A stretch of 64,000 bases of DNA from Burkholderia ubonensis subsp. mesacidophila. Its GTDB lineage: Bacteria > Pseudomonadota > Gammaproteobacteria > Burkholderiales > Burkholderiaceae. Where the stretch lies: contig NZ_CP020738.1 of NCBI RefSeq assembly GCF_002097715.1, positions 3,224,001-3,288,000 of the forward strand, written 5' to 3'. Positions 34,915 to 43,900 of the stretch are shown here, piece after piece. The translations under genes were made by a program, and so were the position numbers. Every line of letters begins with the position of its first letter. Within the stretch, counting starts at the first letter, position 1. The notes beneath the pieces are model-generated. The model did not search any database and was not told the DNA's origin. It worked only from the letters and a program-made list of their open reading frames with translations.

Positions 34915-35457
34915 ATGACGATTCGCCTGAAGCTGCTGAGAAAACAAAAGGGCTGGACGCTCGATGTGCTGGCCGACGAGACCGGCCTCACCAAGAGTTA
35001 TCTGTCGAAGGTCGAGCGCGGCTTGAGCGTGCCGTCGATCGCCGTCGCGCTGAAGCTGTCGAAGGCGTTGAACGTCGACGTCGAGCAACTGTTTTCGGAG
35101 CGCCACAATCGCGAGCTGATCACCGTGACGCGCGCGGACGAGCGCACCGCGCCGGGCGACAAGTCCGCCGGGCACGCGCATGCGTTCGAGAGCATCGCGG
35201 CCGGCGTCGCGCCGAAGAAGATGCTGCCGTTCATCGTCCGTCCGCCGCGCGATTTCGCCGCGTCGACGTTCCGCGAGCATGACGGCGAGGAATTCCTGTT
35301 CGTGCACAAGGGGCGCGTCGAGATCGAGTTCCCGAACGAGACGGTGCAGCTCAAGGTGGGCGACTCGGTCTACTTCAATGCGCTGATTCCGCACCGCACG
35401 CGCAGCCTCGGCGCAACGCAGGCCGAGATTCTGGTCATCGTGAGTCACGAAGACTAG
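34915..35457 (+). CDS. XRE-family regulator with C-terminal cupin domain
   Basis: The 180-residue protein has an N-terminal helix-turn-helix (about residues 4-58: LRKQKGWTLDVLADETGLTKSYLSKVERG) and a C-terminal cupin (about 110-178: EHDGEEFLFVHKGRVEIEFPNETVQLKVGDSVYFNALIPHRTRSL). Such MerR-free XRE-cupin proteins sense small carboxylates or amines and act as repressors. It is divergent from the aldolase operon and is followed by the GntR/UTRA gene 32 bases later, so two regulators are made together. Confidence 0.92.
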   Translation: MTIRLKLLRKQKGWTLDVLADETGLTKSYLSKVERGLSVPSIAVALKLSKALNVDVEQLFSERHNRELITVTRADERTAPGDKSAGHAHAFESIAAGVAPKKMLPFIVRPPRDFAASTFREHDGEEFLFVHKGRVEIEFPNETVQLKVGDSVYFNALIPHRTRSLGATQAEILVIVSHED

Positions 35458-35489
35458 AATCGTCGCTTCTTTCCGCCCAAGGATTCCCG

Positions 35490-36227
35490 ATGGTCAAGAA
35501 GACCACCGCGCCGTTCCAGCAGATCAAGACGCTCGTGCGCCGGAACATCGAATCCGGCGACTGGCATCCCGGGGACCGCATCCCGTCCGAGCTCGATCTC
35601 GCCGCGCAGTTCGGCGTCGCGCGCATGACGGTGAACCGCGCGCTGCGCGAGCTGACCGAGGAAGGCGCGCTGAAGCGCGTGGCGGGCATCGGCACCTTCG
35701 TCGCCGAGAGCAAGCCGCAATCGAACCTGCTGATGATCGCGCACATCCGCGACGAGATTCGCGCGCGCGGCCACGAATACCGCTGCCGCGTGCTCAGTCG
35801 CGCAAGCGAGCCGGCATCGTTCGACGTCGCGGCCGCGTTCGGCCTGCCGGTGAACACGCCGGTGTTTCATGTCGTCTGTGTGCACGAAGAGAACGGCCGG
35901 CCGATCCAGCTCGAGGATCGCTACGTGAATCCCGCCGCCGCGCCGGGCTTCATCGACCAGGATTTCCAGAGCGAGCCGCCGTCCGAGTACCTGTACAACA
36001 ACGTGTCGCATGACGAACTGGAGATCGAGCACGTCGTCGACGCGTCGCTGCCCACGCACGAGCAGGCGCAGCTGCTCGACATGCGCGCCGGCGAGCCGTG
36101 CCTGACGCTCACGCGCCGCACCTGGACCAACGGCCTGCCCGTCACGTTCGTGCACTTCCTGCACCCGGGCAATCGCTACCGGCTCGGCTCGCGCTTCAAG
36201 CCGGGCGCGGGGCACAAGCAGACCTGA
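35490..36227 (+). CDS. GntR-family regulator with UTRA domain (HutC-like)
   Basis: The 245-residue protein has a GntR winged-helix domain (residues 1-70: IKTLVRRNIESGDWHPGDRIPSELDLAAQFGVARMTVNRALREL) and a UTRA ligand-binding domain (about 90-235) with PVFHVVCVHEENGRPIQLEDRYVNP and LTLTRRTWTNGLPVTFVHFLHPGNRYRL. It is close to HutC, but no histidine-utilisation genes are present, so the ligand may be a related organic acid or amine. Co-directional with the XRE-cupin gene, converging on the PhyH gene. Confidence 0.92.
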   Translation: MVKKTTAPFQQIKTLVRRNIESGDWHPGDRIPSELDLAAQFGVARMTVNRALRELTEEGALKRVAGIGTFVAESKPQSNLLMIAHIRDEIRARGHEYRCRVLSRASEPASFDVAAAFGLPVNTPVFHVVCVHEENGRPIQLEDRYVNPAAAPGFIDQDFQSEPPSEYLYNNVSHDELEIEHVVDASLPTHEQAQLLDMRAGEPCLTLTRRTWTNGLPVTFVHFLHPGNRYRLGSRFKPGAGHKQT

Positions 36228-36236
36228 GCAACGCGC

Positions 36237-37088
36237 TCAGATCGCCGCTGCCTGCCCGCCCTCCTTCGACCACACGACCGGAAACAGCGGATGCGCCAGC
36301 GGTGCGCCGTCCGCCAGCTCGTCCGCCAGCCCCGGGAAATCCGGCGACGTCTTCCAGCGTCGCGGCGCATGGCGGACGTCGTCGCCGGTGAAGCGGATCG
36401 AGAACGCGCGCCGGCGGTTTTGCGTGCCGCCCGACGCATGCAGCGTCAGCATCCGGAAGCACACCATGTCGCCGGGCTCCAGCGCCCAGTGCCGGATCGG
36501 GAACGCGGCGCGGTCCGCTTCGATGTCGGGCAGATCCGCGAGGCTGCCTTCCGGAAACCACTTCGCTTCCCGGTCCATGAACGTGCGCGGCATCAGCCAC
36601 GGGCCACGGTGCGAGCCGGCGATGAACTCGAGCGTCGATTCGAGCGGCACCGGATCGACCGGAATCCACATGCTGACGTTGTCGTCGCCTTCGATGTTGT
36701 AGTACGGCTGGTCCTGGTGCCACGGCGTGCGCTGCCGCGTGCCAGGCTCCTTGACGAGCAGGTGGTCGTGATGCAGCCGCACGGTGTCGCCGCCCATCAG
36801 CGCCGCCGCGACGGACGGCGCGGGCGAATTGACGATGAACGCGCGGTACGCGGCGTTGTGCCGCCAGTTGCAGAAATCCTCGAAGAACCAGCCGGGATCG
36901 TCGGGCCGGCTCGCGACCTTCGCACGCGTGCTCGGATGCGCGAGGTTGTCGTCGATGCCGGCCTTGAGCGTCGCAATCTCGTCCGGCGTAAAGATGCCCC
37001 GGATGCATGCCGCGCCGTCCGCGCGAAACGCGTCGATCAGTTCGCGGGTTACGGCTTTCGCGACACGGTCTTTGATGTTCGTGATCAT
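36237..37088 (-). CDS. Phytanoyl-CoA dioxygenase-family (PhyH) oxygenase
   Basis: The 283-residue protein is an Fe(II)/2-oxoglutarate dioxygenase: metal ligands His124-x-Asp126 (WHQDQPYYN) and His217 (TLHASGG), with Arg232 (SIRF) for the oxoglutarate carboxylate. Such enzymes hydroxylate small substrates, including phosphonates, ectoine and fatty acyl chains; the actual substrate is unknown. It converges on the GntR gene with a 9-base gap and may belong to the same catabolic system as the aldolase genes. Confidence 0.88.
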   Translation of the reverse strand: MITNIKDRVAKAVTRELIDAFRADGAACIRGIFTPDEIATLKAGIDDNLAHPSTRAKVASRPDDPGWFFEDFCNWRHNAAYRAFIVNSPAPSVAAALMGGDTVRLHHDHLLVKEPGTRQRTPWHQDQPYYNIEGDDNVSMWIPVDPVPLESTLEFIAGSHRGPWLMPRTFMDREAKWFPEGSLADLPDIEADRAAFPIRHWALEPGDMVCFRMLTLHASGGTQNRRRAFSIRFTGDDVRHAPRRWKTSPDFPGLADELADGAPLAHPLFPVVWSKEGGQAAAI

Positions 37089-37303
37089 GGCTCGCCCGTC
37101 GGTTGAATGAATCGCGGCTGCTTAGATGAAGTCGCGATGCAGTCTAGACCGCTAAATTTTCGAGCGCAAGCGATTGAGAAAGCAGTTCGTCTGGGCGCCT
37201 GCGCTCGTGTGCGGACGTAATGACGGTCGGCATCCCGCATCCCCGGCCAATGTCGCTGCTGGATCGCAGTCTATACAGCAAATCGGGCAACGCGACGCCT
37301 GCG

Positions 37304-37335
37304 TTGCAAACCAATGATGTAGGATATACTTTACA
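37304..37335 (+). promoter_or_regulatory. Promoter/operator of the toxin-antitoxin pair
   Basis: TTGCAA (37304-37309), a 15-base spacer and TATACT (37325-37330) precede the XRE gene by 45 bases. The -10 is enclosed by TGTA...TACA (37318-37335), a partly palindromic site that could be the antitoxin's autoregulatory operator. Confidence 0.5.
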
Positions 37336-37374
37336 TTTGCGAGCCACCGCAGGATCGGCGGCCAGGAGGTCATC

Positions 37375-37854
37375 ATGCAGCTTTACGAGATTGGCCAGGC
37401 TGTGGCGAAGCGGCGAGCGGAGCTCGATCTCACGCAGGCTCAACTGGCAAAGCTCGCCGGCCTGTCGCGCTTCACCGTCAATCAGCTCGAGACCGGCAAG
37501 GTCAAGGATCTTGGAATCAACAAGCTGATTCCGCTGCTGAGCGTGCTCGGCATCGAGTTGACGGCCCAGCCGCGTCCGGCGCAGAAAGGCCTCTACAAGG
37601 CTGCAGTGAGCGCGAACGTCAGCTACAAGGGTGATCTGACGGAACGCCTGCTGGCCGATGCGCTGGCAACGGGGCGGATTCCGGAAGGGTATGAATCGCA
37701 GCTTTCCGTGGTGCTCGACGAGGTGCCGGTGCCGGTCGTCGTCAAAGCCGCCGAGGAGGCCGCCGCACGCTCGGGCACGCCGCTCCGGCAGATCTGGAAG
37801 CATCTCGCGACCTGGTCGACAGATCTGCATCTCTATCGGGGCGTCTGGAGATGA
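37375..37854 (+). CDS. XRE-family antitoxin-like regulator
   Basis: The 159-residue protein has an N-terminal XRE helix-turn-helix (residues 4-58: IGQAVAKRRAELDLTQAQLAKLAGLSRFTVNQLETG) and a C-terminal helical domain of about 90 residues with EAAARSGTPLRQIWKHLATWSTDLHLYRGV. Its stop overlaps the next gene by 4 bases (ATGA). Pairing with an AbiEii-type nucleotidyltransferase suggests it is the antitoxin and repressor. Classical AbiEi antitoxins have a different fold, so this is a variant arrangement. Confidence 0.82.
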   Translation: MQLYEIGQAVAKRRAELDLTQAQLAKLAGLSRFTVNQLETGKVKDLGINKLIPLLSVLGIELTAQPRPAQKGLYKAAVSANVSYKGDLTERLLADALATGRIPEGYESQLSVVLDEVPVPVVVKAAEEAAARSGTPLRQIWKHLATWSTDLHLYRGVWR

Positions 37855-38546
37855 CCGCGCCGTCGCCGCTGCCCGACGGCCCTTGGCAGGGCCTGTTTCG
37901 CCACGCACTGACGCTCATCGACGAAATCCGGACGCATGGCACGGCCAATCCGTTCTGGACGTTCGGCGGCGGCACCGTCCTCATGCTGCGGTACGGCCAC
38001 CGCTTGAGCAAGGACATCGACATCTTCGTTCCCAATCCGCAGTACCTCGGATACGTCAATCCGCGCATCAGCGATGCCGCGTCCGACATCACGACGGACT
38101 ACGAGGAGCACGCGGAATTCGTGAAGCTCGTCTTGCCGGACGGCGAGATCGACTTCGTCGTGTCCCGGAACCTGACTGCCCCCGGCTTCGACGAGTGGAC
38201 GCTGATGAATCATCCGGTCAAGGTCGAAACCGCCGCGGAAATCATCGCCAAGAAAATGTGGCACCGCGGCGATCGCCCGACCGCACGGGACCTGTTCGAC
38301 TTGAGCCTGGTGATCGAACGGGAGCCGGACAACCTGATGGCAGCCGGCGAATACCTCGTCCGCCATCGCGATACCTTCCTGCGCATTCTGCGTGAACATC
38401 GCGCATTCCTGCTGCCGCGATTCAACGACATCCGGACACTCGGCTACACGCCCTCGTTCGACTATTGCGTCAAGCTGGCGAACACGTTCCTGCAGCAAAT
38501 CCCCGACGACGACGCCAATCGCAAATCGCGCTTCCGGCGCAGCTAG
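37851..38546 (+). CDS. AbiEii-type nucleotidyltransferase toxin
   Basis: The 231-residue protein shows the DNA polymerase beta-like nucleotidyltransferase pattern of the AbiEii/AbiGii family: GGGT (residues 39-42), LSKDIDIF with Asp55 and Asp57, then AAEIIAKKMWHRGDRPTARDLFDL, containing Glu130, Lys134-135 and Arg146-Asp147. AbiEii proteins modify tRNA acceptor ends or otherwise block growth and act in phage defence. It is translationally coupled to the upstream XRE gene. A physiological role in defence is inferred, not shown. Confidence 0.85.
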   Translation: MTAPSPLPDGPWQGLFRHALTLIDEIRTHGTANPFWTFGGGTVLMLRYGHRLSKDIDIFVPNPQYLGYVNPRISDAASDITTDYEEHAEFVKLVLPDGEIDFVVSRNLTAPGFDEWTLMNHPVKVETAAEIIAKKMWHRGDRPTARDLFDLSLVIEREPDNLMAAGEYLVRHRDTFLRILREHRAFLLPRFNDIRTLGYTPSFDYCVKLANTFLQQIPDDDANRKSRFRRS

Positions 38547-38653
38547 CGCGCCGCCCACCCCGTCAAAACCGCGATTGCCCGCCATGCCGCCGCATGCTAA
38601 AACGCGTTGCACGCATTCGAAAACGCAATGCCAGAACCCACGGAAGTGCAGAA

Positions 38654-39517
38654 ATGAATAGACCGCTGTTCGACCTCGACCTGCTGCGGGCGCTCGTGAT
38701 GGTCGCCGATTGCGGCAGCTTCACGACCGCGTCCGCGCGGCTGCATTCGACCCAGTCGACCGTCAGCCAGAAAGTGCGGCGCCTGGAGGAAATCGCCGGG
38801 CACCGGCTGCTCGATCGCGGCGCACGCGACGTGCGCCCGACCGACGCGGGCGTGACCGTGCTCAGCTATGCGCGCCGGATGCTCGCGCTCAACGACGAGA
38901 TGCTCGAGGCGCTGTCGGGCGCGACCGTCGCGGTGACGATCCGGCTCGGCGTGCCCGACGATTTCGCGGCGGGCAGCACGACGCACGCGCTCGCAGCGTT
39001 CAAGCGCCTGCATCCGCAGGTCAAGCTCGAAGTCACCTGCGGGCTGAGCCGCGACGTCAGCGCCGCATACGACCGCGGCGACCTCGATCTGGTGCTGATC
39101 AAGCAGCGGCGCGACAGCCGCGAAGCGGTCGTGCGCTGGCCGGAGAAACTGAAGTGGATCGACAGCGCGGAGCATCCGTCGATCGATCTCGACCCGGTGC
39201 CGATCGTCGCGTTTCCACCGCGCGGGCTGTACCGGGACGACATGATCAAGGCGATCGAGGAACGCGGGCGCCGCTGGCGGATCAGCTTCACGACGTCGAG
39301 CCTCAGCGGCATCCAGGCCGCGGTCGCCGACGGGCTCGGCATCAGCGTGCTGCCCGCGCGCGCGGTCACCGCGGAGCACGTCGTGCTGAGCGCGAAGCAA
39401 GGCTTCGCGCCGATCGAGAACATGGATATCGCGATCCTGCACCGGCCCACCGCCGATCCGATGGTCAAGGAACTGACGAAGACGCTCGCCGCGATGCTGG
39501 AGCGCGAGCGGCGGTGA
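38654..39517 (+). CDS. LysR-family regulator
   Basis: The 287-residue protein has an N-terminal winged helix-turn-helix (LDLLRALVMVADCGSFTTASARLHSTQSTVSQKVRRLEE) and a substrate-binding domain. Upstream in-frame codons are noise; ATG 38654 is close to a GGAAG sequence. Its neighbours on the opposite strand are two cytosine-deaminase-like amidohydrolases, converging at 39517/39548, so it may control them, although it is not divergent from them. The effector is unknown. Confidence 0.86.
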   Translation: MNRPLFDLDLLRALVMVADCGSFTTASARLHSTQSTVSQKVRRLEEIAGHRLLDRGARDVRPTDAGVTVLSYARRMLALNDEMLEALSGATVAVTIRLGVPDDFAAGSTTHALAAFKRLHPQVKLEVTCGLSRDVSAAYDRGDLDLVLIKQRRDSREAVVRWPEKLKWIDSAEHPSIDLDPVPIVAFPPRGLYRDDMIKAIEERGRRWRISFTTSSLSGIQAAVADGLGISVLPARAVTAEHVVLSAKQGFAPIENMDIAILHRPTADPMVKELTKTLAAMLERERR

Positions 39518-39547
39518 AGCCGCGGCCCGCCGGCGGTGCTCGTGTCT

Positions 39548-40732
39548 TCAGACCAGCACGCCGTCGCGCGCGACGATCTTCCCCGACGACACCACCAGCC
39601 GGCGCACGGGCCGCGCGACGACCGCCTCGGCGGGCGTCAGCGCGTCGACGAGCACGAGATCCGCGCGGCGGCCCGGCTGCAACCCGTAATCCGCGAAGCC
39701 GCAGCCGCGCGCGCCGCCGTCGGTCACGCAATCGAGCGCGGTCTCGAGCGCGTCGTCGCGGCGGTAATCGTTGCGCATGGCGATCAGCATCGCGCGCTCG
39801 AGCATGTCGGGCGATCCGTACGGCGTCCACGTATCGCGTATCCCGTCGTTGCCGCCGATGACGGTCACGCCCGCCGCGCGGCACGCGGCCAGCGGCGGCA
39901 CCGCGACCGACGCGGGCGCGGTCGTGACCAGCGCGACGCCGAGCGCGGCCATCCGCGCGAGCAGCGCGTCGCGCGCGCGCTCGTCGATCTCGCCGAGGCA
40001 GAACCCGTGGCTGATCGTCACCTTCCCCTGCATGCCGAGCGCGGCCGTGCGCTGCAGGATCAGGTCGAGCGAGAACGCGCCCATCGTCGACGGCTCGTGC
40101 AGATGGATGTCGAGCCCGCGCCCATAACGCTCGGCGATGCCGAACAGCACGTCGACGGCCTCGGCGGGATCGCCTTCGATCGCGCACGGATCGAGCCCGC
40201 CGAGCAGGTCGGCGCCCGCGCGCAACGCGTCGGCAAGCAACGCGTCGGTGCCGGGACGCTTCAGCACACCCGATTGCGGAAACGCGACGATCTGGATGTC
40301 CATCTGCCCGCGCAGCGCATCGCGCGTCGCGAGCACGCCGTGCAGATGGCGCAGCCCGGCATCGGTATCGATGTCGACATGCGTGCGCAGCCGCGTCGTG
40401 CCGGCGGCGAGAAACGCACGCGCAAGCGCCAGCGACTGCGCACCGGCGTCGTGGCCGCTCGTCGCGCGCCAGTGCCGCTCGTTCTCGATGCGGTCGACGA
40501 GGCGCGGGCCGACTGCGTTGCGGTACCACGGCATGCCCCAGTGCGTCTTGTCGAGATGCGTGTGGCCTTCGACGAGGCCCGGCAACACGAGCGCACCCGC
40601 GCCGTCCTCGACCGCGCAGCCGTCCGGCGCGTCGAGCGACGGCCCGAGCCGCGCGATGCGGTCGCCGTCGATCAGGAGGTCGAGCGCGTCGCCGGCGCCC
40701 GTGCGGAGATTGCGGATCAACAAGCTGGTCAT
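39548..40732 (-). CDS. Cytosine-deaminase-like amidohydrolase, paralogue 2
   Basis: The 394-residue protein is a metal-dependent amidohydrolase with GHTHLDKTHWG (first metal His pair), THVDID, HLHEP (catalytic Glu) and GGNDGIRDTWTPYG (Asp near the end). It resembles CodA cytosine deaminase and the AtzC isopropylammelide hydrolase group, which remove amino or alkylamino groups from nitrogen rings. It starts 46 bases after its paralogue's stop. Start ATG 40732 gives MTSLLIRN; ATG 40744 is an alternative. Substrate unknown. Confidence 0.88.
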   Translation of the reverse strand: MTSLLIRNLRTGAGDALDLLIDGDRIARLGPSLDAPDGCAVEDGAGALVLPGLVEGHTHLDKTHWGMPWYRNAVGPRLVDRIENERHWRATSGHDAGAQSLALARAFLAAGTTRLRTHVDIDTDAGLRHLHGVLATRDALRGQMDIQIVAFPQSGVLKRPGTDALLADALRAGADLLGGLDPCAIEGDPAEAVDVLFGIAERYGRGLDIHLHEPSTMGAFSLDLILQRTAALGMQGKVTISHGFCLGEIDERARDALLARMAALGVALVTTAPASVAVPPLAACRAAGVTVIGGNDGIRDTWTPYGSPDMLERAMLIAMRNDYRRDDALETALDCVTDGGARGCGFADYGLQPGRRADLVLVDALTPAEAVVARPVRRLVVSSGKIVARDGVLV

Positions 40733-40778
40733 CGGCACACCCATTCGTCTGAACGATTCGAAGCGATGCGCGGCGGCA

Positions 40779-41978
40779 TCATCGTGCGAACTGCAGTGCC
40801 GGCGTGAGCGGCGCGAGCGCGTCGCTTTCGCCGCGCCGCACGACCCAGCGCTCCGCCGGCACGCCCGCGACCGCCGCCGCCGCATTCGGCGCGCGCACCG
40901 CGACGAAGGTCGCGTCGCAGCCGACCGCGAGCCCGTAGTCCGGCAGGCCGATCACGCGCGCGCCCGCATGCGTCGCCATGTCGAGCGCGATGCCGAGTTC
41001 GTCGTCAGTGTAGAAGCCCGAGCGATAGCCGACCAGCATCGCGCGCTGCAGCATGTCGCCGTTGCCGTACGGCCACCACGCGTCGCGAATGTTGTCGTTG
41101 CCCGCGAACACGGTCACGCCCGCCGCGCGCAGCTGCCGCACCGGCGGAAACGCGCAGTCGCCCGGCGCATTCGTCAGGATCGCGACGCCCGCGTCGGCCA
41201 GCGCCGCGGCCGTGCGCGCGACGTCGTCGGCCGGCACCTGGCCGAGCGCATACGCGTGGCTCACCGCGACGCGTCCGCCGAGCCCCGCCGCGCGCGTGCG
41301 GGCCGCGATCCGCAGCAATTGCGCGATGCCGGTCTCGCCCGGCTCGTGCAGGTGGATGTCGAGCTTCGCGCCGCGCTTCTCGGCAATGCCGAACAGGATG
41401 TCGAGCTGCCCGTCCGCGTCGCCGTCGAGCGTCGTCGGGTCGATGCCGCCGACCACGTCCGCGCCCTCGCGCGCGGCCGCGTCGAGGACGTCGGCGGTGC
41501 CGGGGCACGACACCACGCCCGCCTGCGGAAACGCGACCAGCTCGATGTCGACGATGCCGCGCCATTGCTCGCGCGCGGCCATCACTGCGTGCAGGTTCGC
41601 GAGGCCGGTGGTTGCATCGACGTCGACGTGGCTGCGCATCGCGACGGTGCCGAACGCCGCCGCCTGCGCGATCAGCGCATTCGCGCGCTCGACGATCGGC
41701 GGCGCGGTTGCGAGCAGGCGCTTTTCGGCGGCGAGGCGCTCGCGCAGCGTCGCGGCGGGTTCGTGCGGCACCCAGCGATCGCCGACGAAGCTCTTGTCGA
41801 GATGGATGTGGCCGTCGACGAAACCAGGCAGCACGAGCCGGCCGTCGAGATCGACGATGTCCGCGCCGGGCGGCGGCGCGCAATCGGGGCCGATCGCGAC
41901 GAAGCGGCCGTCGCTCACGACGAGGTTCACGGGCTGGCCGTTCGGGGCGACGGCGTTGATGAAGAGGCGGTCAGTCAT
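40779..41978 (-). CDS. Cytosine-deaminase-like amidohydrolase, paralogue 1
   Basis: The 399-residue protein is similar along its whole length to the following gene product: GHIHLDKSFVGDRW, SHVDVD, HLHEPGETG and GNDNIRDAWWPYG correspond motif for motif. It belongs to the CodA/AtzC group of amidohydrolases. The tandem pair probably arose by duplication and may act on successive or related N-heterocyclic substrates. ATG 41978 is chosen for MTDRLFINAVAPNG; upstream frame has no good ribosome binding site. Confidence 0.88.
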   Translation of the reverse strand: MTDRLFINAVAPNGQPVNLVVSDGRFVAIGPDCAPPPGADIVDLDGRLVLPGFVDGHIHLDKSFVGDRWVPHEPAATLRERLAAEKRLLATAPPIVERANALIAQAAAFGTVAMRSHVDVDATTGLANLHAVMAAREQWRGIVDIELVAFPQAGVVSCPGTADVLDAAAREGADVVGGIDPTTLDGDADGQLDILFGIAEKRGAKLDIHLHEPGETGIAQLLRIAARTRAAGLGGRVAVSHAYALGQVPADDVARTAAALADAGVAILTNAPGDCAFPPVRQLRAAGVTVFAGNDNIRDAWWPYGNGDMLQRAMLVGYRSGFYTDDELGIALDMATHAGARVIGLPDYGLAVGCDATFVAVRAPNAAAAVAGVPAERWVVRRGESDALAPLTPALQFAR

Positions 41979-42314
41979 GGCACGGTGGCTGTGAGGCGAT
42001 CGCGCCGCCGCGCCGAAGCGGACAGGGGAGGAACCGCGGCGGGCGCCGCGCGACCGTGAGTGGGGAATCCGGTCACGATATCGGACGCCGGATCGTGGCG
42101 CCAATTAAATGTCGCGATGCGGCGCATTCGATTTTGCGATGCGCGGCACACGGGCGGGCCGCCATATAGTCCCCCCGATTTACGCGGCAACAGACTTTAC
42201 ACGTTGTTACCCGGCCGCTCCGGACGGGCCTGCGGCCATTCCTTATACTCACGCCGAGTTCGCCCCCCGTCCCTTGATCCCCTCGGCGAACACGTTGCCG
42301 ATGCAGGAAACATC

Positions 42315-42947
42315 ATGATGCGCATGCCCTCCACGAAGACCATTCTGTTCGCCTCGCTCGTCGCCGTGGCGGCGCTCCCGCTGACTGCCTGCGTCGCGCC
42401 GGGCTATGGCCCGTACGGCGCGCAGGGCTACCCGCAGCAGCAATACGCATCGCCCGGCTATGCGCAGCCCGCGTACTCGCAGCCCGGCTACGTGCAGCAG
42501 CCGGCGTACCAGCAGCCCGCGTATCCGAACCAGGCGCCGTCTCCGTACGATTCGCAATACGGCAACCAGCAGCAGTACGGGAACCAGTATGGCAACCAAT
42601 ACGGCACGCAGTACGGCACGATCGCGAACATCCGCCCGGTCAGCAGCGCCGTGGCGCCTGCGGGCGTCGCCGGCACCGTGGTCGGCGCGCTGCTCGGCGG
42701 CGTGATCGGCAACCAGTTCGGCCGCGGCCACGGCCGCGATGCGGCGACCGTGATCGGCGCGCTCGGCGGCGCGGTCGCCGGCAACCAGATCGGCCAGCAG
42801 ATGGGCGCGCAGCAGGCGCCGAGCAGCTACCGGATCGACGTGCAGGTCAGCGACGGCTCGACGCGCGCGTTCGACGTGCCGACGCCGGGCGACCTGCACC
42901 CGGGCGACCGCGTGCGGATCGACGGCAGCCAGCTGTCGCGCTACTGA
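42315..42947 (+). CDS. Glycine-zipper outer-membrane lipoprotein (SlyB/PcP-like)
   Basis: The 210-residue protein has a lipoprotein signal with lipobox LTAC near residue 26, a Tyr/Gln/Pro-rich spacer with repeated YGNQ and QPxY (residues about 35-110), a glycine-zipper 2TM segment (AGVAGTVVGALLGGVIGNQFGRGHGRDAATVIGALGGAVAGNQIG) and a small C-terminal domain (YRIDVQVSDGSTRAFDVP). SlyB/PcP-like proteins sit in the outer membrane and support envelope integrity. Two ATG codons in a row; the first follows AGGAAAC. Confidence 0.9.
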   Translation: MMRMPSTKTILFASLVAVAALPLTACVAPGYGPYGAQGYPQQQYASPGYAQPAYSQPGYVQQPAYQQPAYPNQAPSPYDSQYGNQQQYGNQYGNQYGTQYGTIANIRPVSSAVAPAGVAGTVVGALLGGVIGNQFGRGHGRDAATVIGALGGAVAGNQIGQQMGAQQAPSSYRIDVQVSDGSTRAFDVPTPGDLHPGDRVRIDGSQLSRY

Positions 42948-42955
42948 TTTCGCTT

Positions 42956-42982
42956 GCACGACGTCCTCGGTCGACGTCGTGC
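42956..42982. terminator. Hairpin after the lipoprotein gene
   Basis: GCACGACGTC pairs with GACGTCGTGC around a 7-base loop, 9 bases after the stop codon. No T run follows, so termination efficiency is uncertain. Confidence 0.55.
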
Positions 42983-43363
42983 CGATGACCGGCGCGACGT
43001 CACGCGCCGCGCCGCCCTCTTTGCTTCGTGCACGCCGCCAGTCCGGCCTGGCGCACCGCTCCTTCCCCATCCTCGGGCACGCGCCCCGGAACCACGCGAC
43101 ACGCGACGCCAGTCGGCCCGATTGCTCGCCTCGCCACACGACCACGGCAAACGACGCAGCGACATCAACCGGCCGAACCCGCGCTCCGGGAGTCGTATCG
43201 TTCAGCCGCACGCCGACCGGCAAGCACAACATGGTCGTGCACAGCATCGCGTCATCGCGGCGGCGTCGATCGGCCAGGCAGGCGCTGCCGATTCCGATTA
43301 GCATGGACGGGCCCTGCGGCGTAACGAGCCGCAGATTCCGACGATCCACCAGACCAACGACAC
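42983..43363. other. Intergenic region, nothing recognised
   Basis: About 380 bases before the GNAT gene contain only short frames without ribosome binding sites. It should hold the GNAT promoter. Confidence 0.5.
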
Positions 43364-43870
43364 ATGATCACGATCCGCCTGCTCGACGCCGCCGACGCGC
43401 CCCTGTTCCAGTCCCTCCGCCTCCTTGCGATCGAGACGTCCCCGACCTCGTTCCTGCCGACCCGCGACGAACAGGCCGCGCTCTCCGTCGACGAAGTGGT
43501 GTCGCGCATGCGCCCGACGCCGGAGCTCGCGGTATTCGGCGCGTTCGACGGCGACGCGCTCGTCGGCATCACCGGCGTGCGGCGCGATGCGCGTGCGCAG
43601 GTTCGCCACAAGGCAACGGTCTGGGGGGTGTTCGTCGATCCGGCCTACCGTCGGCGCGGCATCGCCGAATCGCTGCTCGACGCTGCCGTCGCGCATGCGG
43701 AACACGCGTGGCAAAGCGCACAGCTGCTGCTGTGCGTGAACGCGATCAACGAGGCGGCCAGACGGCTCTACCTGTCGAAGGGATTCGTCCGGTTCGGCAC
43801 CGAACCGCGCTCGCTCGTCGTGAACGGCCAGTTCTACGACGAGGAGCACATGGTGAAGGTGCTGGCGTAA
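43364..43870 (+). CDS. GNAT-family N-acetyltransferase
   Basis: The 168-residue protein has the GNAT core: VWGVFVDPAYRRRGIAESLLDAAVAHA, where RRRGIA is the acetyl-CoA pyrophosphate loop, and a C-terminal strand NEAARRLYLSKGFVRFGTE. It should acetylate a small amine or a protein N terminus; the substrate is unknown. It converges on the GH28 gene. Confidence 0.9.
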   Translation: MITIRLLDAADAPLFQSLRLLAIETSPTSFLPTRDEQAALSVDEVVSRMRPTPELAVFGAFDGDALVGITGVRRDARAQVRHKATVWGVFVDPAYRRRGIAESLLDAAVAHAEHAWQSAQLLLCVNAINEAARRLYLSKGFVRFGTEPRSLVVNGQFYDEEHMVKVLA

Positions 43871-43900
43871 CGCGCAGCGCCAGCCGAGACGCGCGGCGCG

